From the NCBI RefSeq assembly GCF_022682495.2, contig NC_071392.1, positions 88,924,797 through 88,988,796 of the forward strand: a stretch of 64,000 bases of DNA, written 5' to 3'. The notes under the pieces were generated by a model. It did not search any database. It saw nothing but the letters and a program-made list of their open reading frames with translations, and was not told where the DNA came from. Below are positions 1 to 10,330 of this stretch, piece by piece. Source of the stretch: Desmodus rotundus (lineage: Eukaryota > Chordata > Mammalia > Chiroptera > Phyllostomidae). The translations under genes and the position numbers were made by a program. How positions within the stretch are numbered: position 1 is the first letter of the stretch; the number at the start of each line of letters is the position of its first letter.

Positions 1-690
1 AGAAAGAGTAAGGAGCACAGATTCTCAGCCCCGCTCGAGGGAAACAGTGGGCCAGACTCCCAGTTTTCTCTCAGCTCGTCCTCCGCGGTACAGCCTGCTT
101 TACTCAGCACTTCCTCGGGCACGAGGGCACCACCCTTGTGGATGTTAAAGGCTAGATTCTTCCCGCCTTCAGCCTTTGTGGTGCTCTTCATCGTCCTTGT
201 CACAAAAGTTTCCTAACTGAACAGGTAATTTGGGTTAGAATTGTATTATCGTTGCCCATTTAGATTCTTGTTCAGCGTTTTTTAATTCATGACTTCACGA
301 AGGAAGGAGGACTTGGGAGTGTCCAGGATATTCATAGGTAAATGAAAACCAGGCAGGATTATGAATATGTCAGATGGCAGCATCCAGGTTCAAAAACTTT
401 TGCTGGAAAAAATGTAATAGAAATAAATGTACATTTTAGTTTTGGGATCACCAACTGCATGAAGGGAGGAAGGGGAAGAGCTGAAAGCAGCCTTTGGAGA
501 CCAGCTAGGGATTTTATTTTACTGCGAGCTCAGCACAAATAACATAAAACAGCCTCCCAAGGCCAAGGCTGTCTGGTCAGGCCCCGAAGGGGCAGTTTGG
601 GAATAGGAAGGTATTCCCACCTGGTAGGCCGGGCTGCATCTTGAGGGCCGACCTCACGGCCGTGCCCGCTGCTGGGAGACCCGGCTCACG
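1..690. other. No recognisable gene or repeat
   Basis: Mixed-composition DNA with no long open frame, splice-site pair or repeat that I recognise. It probably lies in intron upstream of the exon at 2834-2927. Confidence 0.4.
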
Positions 691-790
691 ACTGTGAGCA
701 CGTTTTTACTGAGGACCCGCCCTGTGCTCAGCGCTGTACTGGGCCCAATGGCACAAGAAATCTCAAAGTCCACACATAGACATTCGATGT
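690..790 (-). repeat. L2 LINE 3'-end fragment (antisense)
   Basis: The pattern 'tttactgaggacccgccctgtgctcagcgctgtactggg' followed by '...aatggcacaag' resembles the reverse complement of the L2 3' end (sites with the sense 'cctagcacagtgcctggcacatag'). The match is diverged and short, so the family call is tentative. Confidence 0.35.
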
Positions 791-799
791 TTTTTAAAG

Positions 800-2320
800 A
801 ACATGGGCTAAATATTCACAGCAGGGAGAACCAAGCGTTCGTTTCAAATGATGTTGGAGTCACATACGCACTGGCACAGAAGGAGCTTTACAACACAGCA
901 TCAACAACGAAAAGTGAGTGCGAAGCAGTCTGGGTAGTCGGGCACCATCCAAAATTGAAAGAATGCACGTTAGAAAATTAGCATTAATTACCACCCGCTG
1001 TTTTTCTGCAAGTCTATTATTTTTCCGTACTGAACATAGATTGTTTGTATCATTTTTAAGTTCTTTAACAGGATAGATTTGATTATAAGGAGTACTTAAC
1101 GGGAGGTCATCACTCTGAAACATTGTAGAATTGTCTGTTAGTGAAATCTGCCTTTTGCAGTTAGTTTTTTGACAACAGGTAATACTAGAAATGGGTGGAG
1201 GGACAGCAGCAGTTACCCATGACTGCCACTAGATGGAGCCAAAGCAGCTCCTAAAATTTAGCAGCAAAAACTGTTGCTTTTGCTCCAGAGAAACAACTTT
1301 ATGAGATTTCAAATATTTAAGATTCTCTGGACAGAATGAATGTTTCATTAATGACGCACTGGAAATTATTTTTTTAACTTTTCAAAATTGTAGTCAAACA
1401 TGCCCATGTTACTTTAATGGTGCTTTTTGGACTTTTGTTACAGTATTACCAGATACCCAGGCACGAAAACTCACAGCTCTGCACGTCAGAACTCCCCCAT
1501 TCCTGAGATGTGACGGATGACTCTGACTCTTCACCTTGACTTGCCCATTGCCCTCTAGGTTTCTAGTAAACAGTGTCAAGATCCAGGTGTAGCTGGTCAT
1601 TAATGATTACGATCACTCCTCAGAGCAGCTTCTTCTCAATGTGGGAGGGAGATTAGCTCCCTTCCTCCCACTCTTTCCTGCCACCCTCTGTCCCCAGGCA
1701 GGCGGGCTTCCTGCAGCTTTGCCCACCTTGGCCTCGGCCCTTGCAAGCCGGGACCTGGGAGTGCATCTTGTTCCTGGAGTCTGCACTGCCAGCTTCAGAA
1801 AGAAGCTCCTTGTGCACAGTTCTCTGGAAAGCCCGCGCTGGGCAGTGACTCAGGGGTGCTTCCATGCGCAACCTTCCTGAGGCTCACCTCCGCAAGCGGC
1901 AGACTCACTCCAAAAAGAAGGAGGGATTACAAGAGAGGTTTTCACAGGTGGATACAAAGCAGCACAGGAGGTTCCAGGGGCTCACCTGCTGGGGAAACAC
2001 AACTGGACTGGATTGGTTTTTAGGTCAGCGAAGGCAGGAAAAGCCCTGTAGGAACACAGAGGACAAGTCCCGTGGTTCTGGGAGAGCCCTGTTCGCACTT
2101 CACTTGTGGGGAGTGACCAGTGAGAAATGTGCGTTGCTCCCACGGCTGTTCACGTGGGCCGTTTCCACTGGCTTCCTCTCCCCTCCCTCAGCTCTGAAAG
2201 GACAGCTCTGCTTCTGGGGGTGCCTTCAGGCTGTGACGTCCCTGCCCTGAGGCAGAAAGGAGAAATTACCCTCATTTTGATAAGTTAGAAAACTGTACAC
2301 TTACCCAACCCACACCCCAG
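800..2320. other. Unannotated, probably intronic sequence
   Basis: I see no coding exon or clear repeat here. The only site worth marking is a CTCF-like core at 1226-1239, listed separately. Confidence 0.4.
1226..1239 (+). promoter_or_regulatory. CTCF-like core motif
   Basis: CCACTAGATGGAGC matches the CTCF core CCASYAGRKGGCRS at 13 of 14 positions (A instead of C at position 12). This is a motif match only; occupancy is not shown. Confidence 0.3.
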
Positions 2321-2323
2321 CAT

Positions 2324-2389
2324 TTGAATATATATATATATTCATATATAAGATATACACTCATATTCATATTTGAATATATACATATG
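2324..2389. repeat. AT-rich simple repeat
   Basis: A 66-bp stretch almost wholly of A and T contains a (TA)n run. TTGAATATAT occurs twice, near 2324 and near 2373, about 50 bp apart. It lies some 450 bp upstream of the exon acceptor. Confidence 0.8.
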
Positions 2390-2833
2390 CTCTGAAGATT
2401 AACATCGGTCTAGACGCTGGTGGTACAAAAAGGTGCAGGAAGCAGGGCAGGAAGAGGGTCCTAAACAAAATTCATCCTTAGAGATGTAGCCTTTTCTGTC
2501 TCAGGTCAGTCCTGGAGATAGGATCGAGCAGATTTTATCCCAATAAAATGAACAAGCATCTCAATCCAGCAGGAGAGTCACCCACAGAAAATGGGCATAA
2601 ACTGGAGGGCAGTTGGAAAGAGCCTTCACTTACCAAGTTCACGTTGTTTTCAAATAACCATGGCGGAGGAATACTCAGGCTTCCCGCTTCCTCAGGCCGG
2701 GACCTCAGTCGCACTGATGAAATAAGATACCCCGAAACCAAGGTTGCAGGAGTGATGTCATCCCCGCCCCCAGAGAATGTGATCCCAGGACAGGGACATC
2801 CTTCTAAAATCGCCTCTTGGTTTCTTCCCGCAG

Positions 2834-2927
2834 CTGGATCACTACCCTTCTGTGAGTTACCACCTGCCCAGCTCGTCTGACACGCTGTTCAACTCTCCCA
2901 AGGCGCTCTTCCTGGGGAAAGTTATAG
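2834..2927 (+). CDS. Putative internal coding exon, protein not recognised
   Basis: This is the only stretch that looks like real protein-coding sequence. A pyrimidine-rich tract (cctcttggtttcttcccgcag) ends in a CAG acceptor at 2831-2833, and the donor is ATAG|GTAAGA at 2928, close to the mammalian consensus. The exon is 94 bp, so it holds 31 complete codons and one extra base. Read in frame from 2834 it encodes a serine-rich peptide containing [18 protein letters not shown] and ending ...LGKVI. Read in phase 0 from the acceptor it has no stop; the next frame (+1) hits a stop inside the exon. I do not recognise the protein, and no neighbouring exon in this window confirms the frame. Being entered at phase 0 and left at phase 1, the exon shifts frame if skipped. 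The length suits a normal mammalian internal exon. An unprocessed pseudogene exon cannot be excluded. Confidence 0.62.
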
Positions 2928-3416
2928 GTAAGAACTTGGGGCAGATTGTTGGCCCCCTGTACTCTACGCTGCTCATTCCCCTTGGAACCGACTGTGGCTG
3001 GTGGTTGGGGCATGCGAGCCAACGATGGTGTTGGAAGCAGTGTTATTTCGTGTGTGGCGAAAACTAAAACTCAGGTGAAGGCCATTGTCAGCTCCTGGCT
3101 TCTTCAGGTGAAAATCGCGCATTGGTTTCTTAAAGACCTCTGCCTGCTAAATATTTAAGTTAACTTTTCCTTACTCGAAGCACAAGAGCCTGGTTCTTTC
3201 TTCCTCTCACTCCTGAGAATAGCTCGCCTGATTCTATTTGCAGATTAGAAGGCCAGTAGGAATTGGACAGTTGTAACAGAACAGCCCCCTTGTGTGTGAT
3301 TGTGATTTTATGAGTCATCCTTGCCCTTTTCTTTACGATCGATCAGTGCAATCTAGACTAAAATATTGATATGATTGACTAAGTATTTTTAAATGAGTAA
3401 GGTAAAGCCAGTGGAC

Positions 3417-3438
3417 TTTTTTTTTTTTTTTTTTTTTT
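3417..3438. repeat. Poly(T) tract, 22 bp
   Basis: An uninterrupted T22 run, equal to A22 on the minus strand. It could be the tail of a decayed antisense retroelement, but no body is recognisable next to it. Confidence 0.85.
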
Positions 3439-3589
3439 ACTATGAGACGTATATTATGAACCCACAATGGAAACACTGAGATGGTGGACAGGGTGCTGGC
3501 CAGGGGGTGGCTCTGTGTCCATGGGGGTGAAAGGAGCAGATGAGAGAACAGGAAACCCAGGCTGTAATAAAAACACCCATGTAATATAC

Positions 3590-3840
3590 ACTCCTATCGG
3601 ACTGATTGCAGGCCAAGCTCCATTTTAAGCACTTTCAGAATATGAATTCCTTTAATCTCTGGGGCAATTCCTTGAGATAATAAAAATTATTATCTATACT
3701 TTACAGATGGCAAAACTGAGGCACAGTGAGGTTAAATAACTTGCCCAAGGCCACCTACTTCATAGGTGGAACCCGAACTTGAACCCACGCAGTTGGTACC
3801 TATATGTATGCTCCTAACTTCTGTGCTCTAATCTCTGTGA
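3590..3840 (-). repeat. MIR SINE (antisense)
   Basis: The core 'tttacagatggcaaaactgaggcac' followed by 'aggttaaataacttgcccaagg' is the reverse complement of the MIR core region. The tRNA-related end lies toward 3840. MIR elements are ancient mammalian SINEs; this copy is well preserved for its age. Confidence 0.85.
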
Positions 3841-4100
3841 TGGTTGACTTAGAAATGAAAAGAGAAAAAAGACAGGAAAGGAACTAACTTTGGCAGAAGA
3901 GGTTGACCAGTTGAGGGATAAGCCCTATGTTTCACACCAGAGAGAGGCCAAGAGCAAAGAGTTCTCTCAGACTTATAACCAGGGACACACCAGGCAAGAC
4001 AGTAGGCAGGCAGAGCCGTACATGGAGGAAAGGAGGGACTTGGGGTGAGCCAGGGCGGCAGGGAACAGTCGCTCAGTCGGTGGGTGGAAGTGGAGAAGGA
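3841..4100. other. Short unique spacer between two MIRs
   Basis: This purine-rich sequence has no recognisable feature. Confidence 0.4.
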
Positions 4101-4104
4101 ATGC

Positions 4105-4345
4105 TGGCTAAACCTCACTGACCACCTGCTAGGCTTTAGGCATCATGCTAACATTTTACACGTGTAAGGGTGAAAACCAAATGTCACAACAATCCGATGA
4201 AGCAAGACCTACAATTATTATCCTCAGTTGACAGACGAGGAAACTGACGCTGAGGGAGGTCAATGCCAAAGTTACTCAACTATGTGGAGGGGCCGAGTTG
4301 CGAAGCTAGGTCTCTTTGACCAGAGTCCACGGTCTTAGGCAGATG
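4105..4345 (-). repeat. MIR SINE (antisense)
   Basis: 'ttgacagacgaggaaactgacgctgagggagg' followed by 'ccaaagttactcaactatg' is the reverse complement of a diverged MIR. It is the second antisense MIR within 800 bp. Confidence 0.8.
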
Positions 4346-4821
4346 AAAAAGAGCTGGTCCTTCAAGGTCAGGTTCCTGAAGGGCCGCAGCTGCAAGTCAA
4401 GTAACGTCATTAGTTGGCAACAGAAAGTGGCTGTTGGGGGCAGCAGAGGCCTGGCCTTACAAGGGTTACACCCTGAGACCTTGGCGAGCATCTGCGTGCC
4501 GCCACGTGTGTTCCCGCAGTTCAGTTAAGAATTCTTGAAAACTTGAAGGGCTCCTTCGTGGCCATAATGACCCCACCCAACTCTGCACTGTGACGCCAGG
4601 AGACTCGTGAAGACATCTCCCCATGACTTTGCTAGGGTGACGCCCACCGCGAGCATACCTGAAACAGCGGACTGTGTTGCTTCACGAAGGTCACAGAGTC
4701 GAGCCTGACAGCAGTGCTGGGGGACCGCTAGTGTGGTCAGTGACCCTATCTGGTTCGTCACCATGTCAGGTCGTGGGATGGAATTCACACTTCAGGGAAA
4801 GTACAACACGCAGTGCAGCCT

Positions 4822-4852
4822 GGACCTTCAAGGTCCAAAGCGAGTGACGTCA
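4822..4852. promoter_or_regulatory. Everted AGGTCC repeat next to a perfect CRE palindrome
   Basis: GGACCTT-C-AAGGTCC (4822-4836) has perfect 7-bp arms with a one-base spacer. Eight bases later comes TGACGTCA (4845-4852), the full CREB/ATF palindrome. The local sequence is moderately CpG-rich. Function is inferred from the motifs only. Confidence 0.35.
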
Positions 4853-5449
4853 GAAGGGCAGTGCCCTCGGTATCTAAGGGTCCACTGTGCTGCAGAGCTG
4901 TGCCCGGCCAGAAGCACCACAGCAGCCTCAGATGCGGGAGTGCGCCCCGGGGCTGGGGCTTTCTGTGCACCAGCGGGGAATTGTGCTGTGCACGCGCACT
5001 GGCTGTGCCTGGGGCGATGAGTCGCATAAGGACACGTACCCTGTGAGGAGGTCCACAGTCCCAGGTGGAGGTGGCCTTGTGCACACGAGAGTGAGTGAGC
5101 AAGCAAGCTACCGAGGGTCCCCAAACAATGACACCTGGCAGTGACCAACGCCTGCACCAGCCCATGAGCTCCCTACAGACCAAGACAGTGTCTCACAGTC
5201 CCGCTGTCTGCGAGCAAGGAGCAGGTCAATAGTGTTGAATCGCCACGGGCTGAAAGGGGAAAGAAACTAGAGGCACACCGTCACAGAGGCATGGTGCCGA
5301 GGGGAGTGGCTATGGAGGTGACGCTAACACAGTCAAGAGAGTTCGCCCGGGGGAGGTCTGCACACCTTGCGAACCACACAGTCCGGGTTTTCTAAAGCAG
5401 GTGCCTGGTCATTGCAGAGTGGTAAAAAGGTAGGCTTTGGAATCTGGCA
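4853..5449. other. Unannotated sequence
   Basis: GC-rich unique DNA. Several overlapping short open frames on both strands look like chance frames in GC-rich sequence, with no splice sites or domain signal. Confidence 0.4.
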
Positions 5450-5805
5450 GAACAGTGTCTCAGGCTGCTGTCACAGAATGCCACAGCTGGGGGCTTAGAG
5501 AGCAGACAGTAACTGCCCGCAGCCTGGAGCTGGGACGTCCACAGTGAGGGGGCCATAGACCTGCTGGGGGGTCTGGTGGGGACCTGCTTCCCAGTTCGCA
5601 GACAGCCGTCTTCTCGTTGTACAGAGGAGAGAGGGGGAGCGAGCTCTCTCACCTCCTTCTCAGAAGGGCACTAATTTCACTCACAAGTGTTCCACCCTCA
5701 TGATCTAATCGCCTCCCACAGGCTCCACGTCCAATGTCATCCCACCAGGGGTTAGGATTTCAATCTATGGGTTTGGGGGAGGCACAGACATTCAGACCAA
5801 ACCGG
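5450..5805 (-). mobile_element. MaLR-type solo LTR (MLT1/MST-like), antisense
   Basis: The left part 'caggctgctgtcacagaatgccac...gggggctta' and the right part 'ccctcatgatctaatcgcctcccacagg...ggggttaggatttcaa...gggggaggcacagacattcagacca' follow the reverse complement of MLT1/MST-like MaLR LTRs in order. No internal gag/pol sequence is visible, so it is probably a solo LTR of an ancient non-autonomous ERVL relative. Confidence 0.75.
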
Positions 5806-5934
5806 CCGGTGATATTTGAAGCAGGCCCTGCCTCTCGTTAGCACGGAACCCTTGGGCGCCGGGGTTCTCCAAGGACACCAACGCCTGCTTGCAGGTGGTT
5901 CTCTCTCTGAAGAGGAGGATTGTTTTCTTTATTT

Positions 5935-6040
5935 TAAACTGATCCATTTGCAGACTCACTTAGAATGTATGCTGTAGAGCCTCGCATATAGTAAGTGCTC
6001 AAAAAATATTTGGGGAGTAAATGCATTGTTCCTTCAGCAG
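5935..6040 (+). repeat. L2 or MIR 3' end fragment
   Basis: 'gagcctcgcatatagtaagtgctcaaaaaatatttg' matches the shared 3' tail of L2 and MIR ('cacatagtaggcgctcaataaatgtttg'). The short length does not allow a choice between the two. Confidence 0.55.
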
Positions 6041-6261
6041 TACGCTGATAACATCTTAGGAAGCACCCAACACCATGTCTTGGATGTAAATGAAGCAGAT
6101 AACTAGCATTTTCTGATGCGGGCTTTGTTGGGCCACACCTGGAGGTCTGCGTGTTAACTGTAGCGTCCCTACGACACTCACAGCGCTGCCGCACACCACC
6201 GCCGCCCTCCCCGTATGGAAGATGGAGCAGAGACTCGGAAAGCTGACGTCGTTTTCCTGAA

Positions 6262-6460
6262 GCAGCACTCTCAACACTCGGGGTCACAGAGGTCTCTGTT
6301 GGGGGTGGGCTGTCCTGTCCACTCTAGGATGTTTGGCAGCATCCACGGTCTCTACCCACTAGATACAAGTAGCCCCCTCCAAGTTGTGACAACCAAAAAA
6401 CATCTCTGACCGCTGCCAGGTGTTCCCCAGCAGCGCCAAGGCGCCACCGCCCCCCGAAGG
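6262..6460 (-). mobile_element. MER5A hAT-Charlie MITE (antisense)
   Basis: 'gggctgtcctgtccactctaggatgtttggcagcatccacggtctctacccactagata' followed by 'gttgtgacaaccaaaaaacatctctgac...ccaggtgttccc' is the reverse complement of MER5A. This is a non-autonomous hAT element without coding capacity. A second MER5A fragment sits inside the mariner at 11797. Confidence 0.85.
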
Positions 6461-7400
6461 TCGTCATCAGTGGAGCTGGGATTTGGAAGGAGAGACGTGT
6501 GATACCGAGCGCTAGGCCCTGCTTCCTGGTAACTCCTGCCTCTTCCAGAATGACGGAGAAGCTAGGAAGAGATCTGACACCCGGAGATAAATGCTGTTCC
6601 TGCAGCCCAAGTGAGGACCGCAAAAGTCCCGCGGGTGCCTGGGGAGGCATGGCCACCCGCTTAAGCCAGTATTTCTTCCAGTTGGATCATTTAGTAGGCA
6701 TAGGACTGGTAAGAAGCATTTTTACGTTTCCCTTTGAAAGTGAGCTGTATTTTAGTGAGAAAGAATCCATGTGCGCTCATCAGCTCTGTGAACACTCATC
6801 TGTAAAGACAGGTGGAACTTCAAACAGCTGTCTCGTGTGCCCCGCTGTGCTCTGCCACCCCCGCGAGACCGATGCCCCCACGTTGTTGCCTGGCGGGTCA
6901 GCGGCTAATCAGAAACTGATCGCGCGGGAGGAGCGGAGGCAGGTCTAGAAAAGTAACCTGCCTTCACACGAGCTCTCTGATGAGCACGGCTGGAAAAGGG
7001 ACACAGAAGAAGCCTGGAAGAGAAGACGTCATCGCAAGGACAAGCCTGATCTTTCTGAAGGGAACGAAGGGAACTGATCTAGAAAGGGAAATGTGGTCAC
7101 TGTCAGCAGCCATCGGAGTTTTAGAGCCGGCTGTTGCATGTCCGAGTCCGACAAGAAGAAAGTCAAGGCCACTGGCAACGAGCAGAGCCTCACAAAGGAG
7201 AGATCTCACCAGACCTACTTATGTCCATTTTTTTACATCATTTACTAGTGAGTGATGCTACTGACTTCATGTATATAACTTTCAGCAGCAGATTTCATAG
7301 GCTCCCAAGAAATCTTTAAGTCAAGGAAGAGAAACATAATAGGAGCCCTGAAACAGGGTCTTCTGTTTGCTGATGTTTTTTTCCCCCCAACATTGCCACC
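6461..7400. other. Unannotated sequence with a weak micro-exon candidate
   Basis: No clear gene. An acceptor-like 'tatttcttccag' precedes 27 bp (6682-6708) and a GTAAGA donor; see findings. The 149-codon open frame at 6499-6948 has no recognisable domain. Confidence 0.3.
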
Positions 7401-7410
7401 CATACCTTGG

Positions 7411-7840
7411 TTAAAGACATAAATAGAATGTTTATTATGTTTGCAAATGACACACAGCTGAGAGGGGATAGTTTCATAAGCTGGATGATGAAAAACACTT
7501 CAAAAGCATCCTGACAGGCTAGAGAGATAGGATAGAAATAATGAGGTGAAATACAATAATGATAAACTTAATTCCTGCCCTTTGCCTCCCCCCCTAAAAA
7601 TATCACATAAGTAGAAGATGGAGGATGCCCGAAATCTTGAAGAAGATGCAGGGGGTTGGTTAGATGCAGAGTTGGATGCGTCAGCATCTATTTTCAGTAA
7701 ACACAGCACTGAGCCACGTTCGTGCGAGAACTGTGTCCAGGGCAGGGATGCACTCAGACCTCAGCTGCGACGCTGTGGCCCAACCCAGGCCCCGCATCTT
7801 AAGATGGATGTGAACTCTTCAGAGGAGAAGACTAGGTAGG
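7411..7840 (+). repeat. CR1/L3-clade LINE remnant, reverse transcriptase region
   Basis: 'tttgcaaatgacacacagctgagaggggata...ctggatgatgaaaaacacttcaaaagcatcctgacaggctag' follows the CR1/L3 reverse-transcriptase region just after the FADD box. The box now reads FANDTQL. The element is heavily decayed and frame-broken. Its 3' extent beyond ~7560 is uncertain, although 'gaactgtgtccagg' near 7728 fits the same family. Confidence 0.5.
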
Positions 7841-8737
7841 CAAGGACCCATACAGGATATTTATCCAGAAAAAGATAGAATGTGAGAGAAGAGAATCCAT
7901 GCTCAGTCTTGGGCGGCTGCTGCAGGAAGGTGGGACTAGGCCTTGCAGAGGGTTGGTTGGCCAGACCAGGCCCGAAGGAGACGGGTGAGGGGGGGTGGGT
8001 CTCAGTTCCCCGTGAGCCAGGCCTCCTCCCCGTGAGAGCTCTTAGAGATGGCCACGGGCTCCCCAGTACGGAGAGCGCTCCTCAGAGGCTAACTGGAAAC
8101 GCGTCCTGCGCTTCCAGCGGTTTTCTGGATAGGCGATACCAGATGAGACAGAGCCTTAAACCTTTGATTCAGTAAGATTTATGGTGGGAGTAATTTTCTT
8201 TAAAAAAAAAAAAAAAAGAAAGTGAAAACTGCAACTTTAAAGTCGAGAAGGTTCTGTTCTGGGTGAGAACTAAAAGGGTGATTACGTTCGTGGTTTCTTG
8301 GCCTCGTATGCCATTGTGGATGAGTGTAGCTACGAGTGTGGACAAATATCCGTGCACACTTCTCGTCACACCACTGTGAGTGCAGGGCTGTTAAACAGAC
8401 AGCCTCCATTTTCGGGAGTGCAGTACTCGTTTTCATTTTCATTGGAGAAAGTTAAATCTGAGCCCGCTTTTTATCAGTTTCTTCAAGCTAACAATTTGCA
8501 CCATTGTTGTGATTCGTAATAATATAAAATCGTAATGAAGGAGAGCTATCCCGTAATAAAAAGGCATTGATTCCTCTGTGTCCACGTGAGAAGCGGTGCT
8601 TGGGAGGAAGTTGAATACTAACTGGTGCGGAGTCATCGCTGCTTTGCTGACCGTTGCTGTCTGTCAGTGGCAGTGTCTAGGGCAGTAAAATCAGAGGTGG
8701 ACGTCTATCCATTTGAATTTGATACAGGTTGTAATTA
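7841..8737. other. Unannotated sequence with an A16 tract
   Basis: Unique DNA containing poly(A) at 8202-8217. I see no gene, nor a retroelement body belonging to the A tract. Confidence 0.4.
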
Positions 8738-8945
8738 GCCCTGGCCAGTGGCTCAGTTGGTTGGAGCGTCGTCCGTACACCAAAAGGTTGCAGGTTCGAT
8801 TCCCAGTCGGGGCATGTACCTAGGTTGCGAGTTTGATCCCTGGTCAGAGCACATATGGGAGGCAACCAGTCAATCTCTCTCTTTCTCTCTCTCGCTCTCT
8901 CTCTCTCAAATCAATAAATATATCCTTGGGTAAAGATTAAAAATT
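8738..8945 (+). mobile_element. Full-length VES-type bat SINE
   Basis: The element starts GCCCTGGCCAGTGGCTCAG. The A box TGGCTCAGTTGG (8749-8760) and B box GGTTCGATTCC (8793-8803) both fit the polymerase III consensus perfectly. A tRNA-unrelated middle, a (CT)n stretch (about 8874-8908) and an AT-rich tail follow. This tRNA-derived SINE architecture is diagnostic for bats and is the best evidence for the host. Intact promoter boxes suggest a relatively young copy. It does not disrupt anything I can recognise. Confidence 0.93.
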
Positions 8946-9565
8946 TAAATGTATATAAATATATAGAGAGATCGTAGTCATATTGGTCCCATATCCTAAT
9001 ATTTTCCAGACTTCCATTATTCAAAGCAACTCTGATAGGAGATGTGCTATATGATGGTATTATGATCTAAAATGTGGACACCTGTATTGTGATCTGTTGA
9101 TAAGAAATTCATCTAGGGCTTTCCGAAACTCTCTGGAACTTTGGCAAAGGCTCCTCGCCCAGCAGGGAAGGACACGTGTATATCTCCATGCATTGCTGAG
9201 GAGGTATAGGTGGAGGGCATTACATTGCTTGCTGAATATTTTCAGCCAGAAGTCAGGAGTAGAAAAGACATGTGCACTCCCTGGGCTCTAGCACATTTCG
9301 TTGCTGATGCAAGAAGCTCTGGAGTCCTTCTGTCCCTTCGGTGTGGTGACTGGCAAACCTCAAGACAGTGGCTGTTCCATCAGCGGGATCCCTCTGTGTC
9401 CACCCTGAACAGGGAGCCCTGTCGACTCCAGATGGAGCTCCAGCAGAGTAATGAAAAGGCCTTTGCTTTTTTGAGCTGCCAGGACTGTGGGGCTGTTTGT
9501 TACTGTGGCACAGCCTGGCCTGGCCGGCACGCGGGATTGCGGCCGTCACGTGAGGGTTTGCATCC
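8946..9565. other. Unannotated sequence
   Basis: Unique DNA. Overlapping open frames around 9210-9638 lack domain or splice evidence. Confidence 0.35.
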
Positions 9566-9569
9566 ATAT

Positions 9570-9725
9570 TGTTACTTAAAGCTGTGTGACTTGGGCAAGT
9601 CACCTAATGTCCTGTGTGTTTTATGTCCTCGTGTGTAAAAGAGAAATAGTAACGATTCCTGCTTTGCAGGACTCAACAAAACGACATATTGAACACATAG
9701 CACAGGGTCTGCCATGCAGCGCCTG
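9570..9725 (+). repeat. MIR SINE
   Basis: 'gctgtgtgacttgggcaagtcacctaatg...tgtaaaagagaaatagtaacgattcctgc...gcacagggtctgccatgcag' is a sense-strand MIR core and 3' end. Confidence 0.8.
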
Positions 9726-9779
9726 CAAAACTACAGTAGCTATTTCTGGTCAGTCCTAACTAAACAGGAACGTAGTCCT

Positions 9780-9990
9780 CGCTGGCCACGTGCCAGGCGT
9801 TGTGTGCGTCATCGGAGCATCGTGGTATCCAAGACAGGCACAGTCCCTGACTTTAGAGGCGTATGTTCCAGCCAGAAGTGAGGAGAAGACCGTGGAAAGG
9901 CAACTAGGAGTGGACGGACACGTGGCAGGAGGTGTGGGAGGTGGCAGTGCAGGACTCCTTGGGAGCAGGACGGAAGGGCCTGGACCCAGT
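9780..9990 (-). repeat. L2 LINE 3' end (antisense)
   Basis: 'ggccacgtgccaggcgttgtgtgcg...atccaagacaggcacagtccctgac' is the reverse complement of the L2 3' region ('agggaccatgtctt...gtgcctggcacatag'). It begins about 55 bp after the MIR. Confidence 0.6.
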
Positions 9991-10089
9991 GCAGGAACGA
10001 GGGCGGGCATACCGCAGGAAGTGATGCAGACGCTGAGCCCAGTGGTGCCTTAGGGCCCTCTGTCAAGGCCATGGCATAGAGCAGGGGGA

Positions 10090-10330
10090 TTTCTCAGTTC
10101 TCTGTTGCTATTCAGGAATCCCCCCCAACATTTGGTGGCTTCGACATTATGTCACATAATTCTGTGGCCTGACCGGATGGCACTTCTGCTTCATGTGTCT
10201 CAGCTTGGGTGTCACAGTGACTAATAGATGGTCTGAAGTGGCCTCAGCCACATGGCTGCCCAGGAGTTTAGCAGAGACTGTCAGCCAGGAGCCTCAGTTT
10301 CCCCCCAGGGGCTCCACATCCTGGCAGCGG
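10090..10330 (+). repeat. Ancient interspersed repeat, family uncertain
   Basis: 'ttctctgttgctattcaggaatcccccccaacatttggtggctt...attctgtggcctgaccggatggcacttctgc...gtggcctcagccacatggctg' follows a known mammalian repeat with 'aaaacttagtggcttaaaacaa...attctgtgggtc'. I cannot name the family. The region at 13170-13480 belongs to the same family. Confidence 0.5.

Noticed and set aside
4822..5183. Possible coding region from dense overlapping frames at 4785-5183
   Set aside because: Open on both strands because of high GC; no splice sites or domain pattern.
5450..5805. Intact endogenous retrovirus
   Set aside because: Only an LTR-like MaLR segment is visible; no internal gag, pol or env sequence.
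8749..8803. A tRNA gene suggested by perfect A and B boxes
   Set aside because: The boxes belong to a VES SINE; no cloverleaf acceptor stem closes around them.
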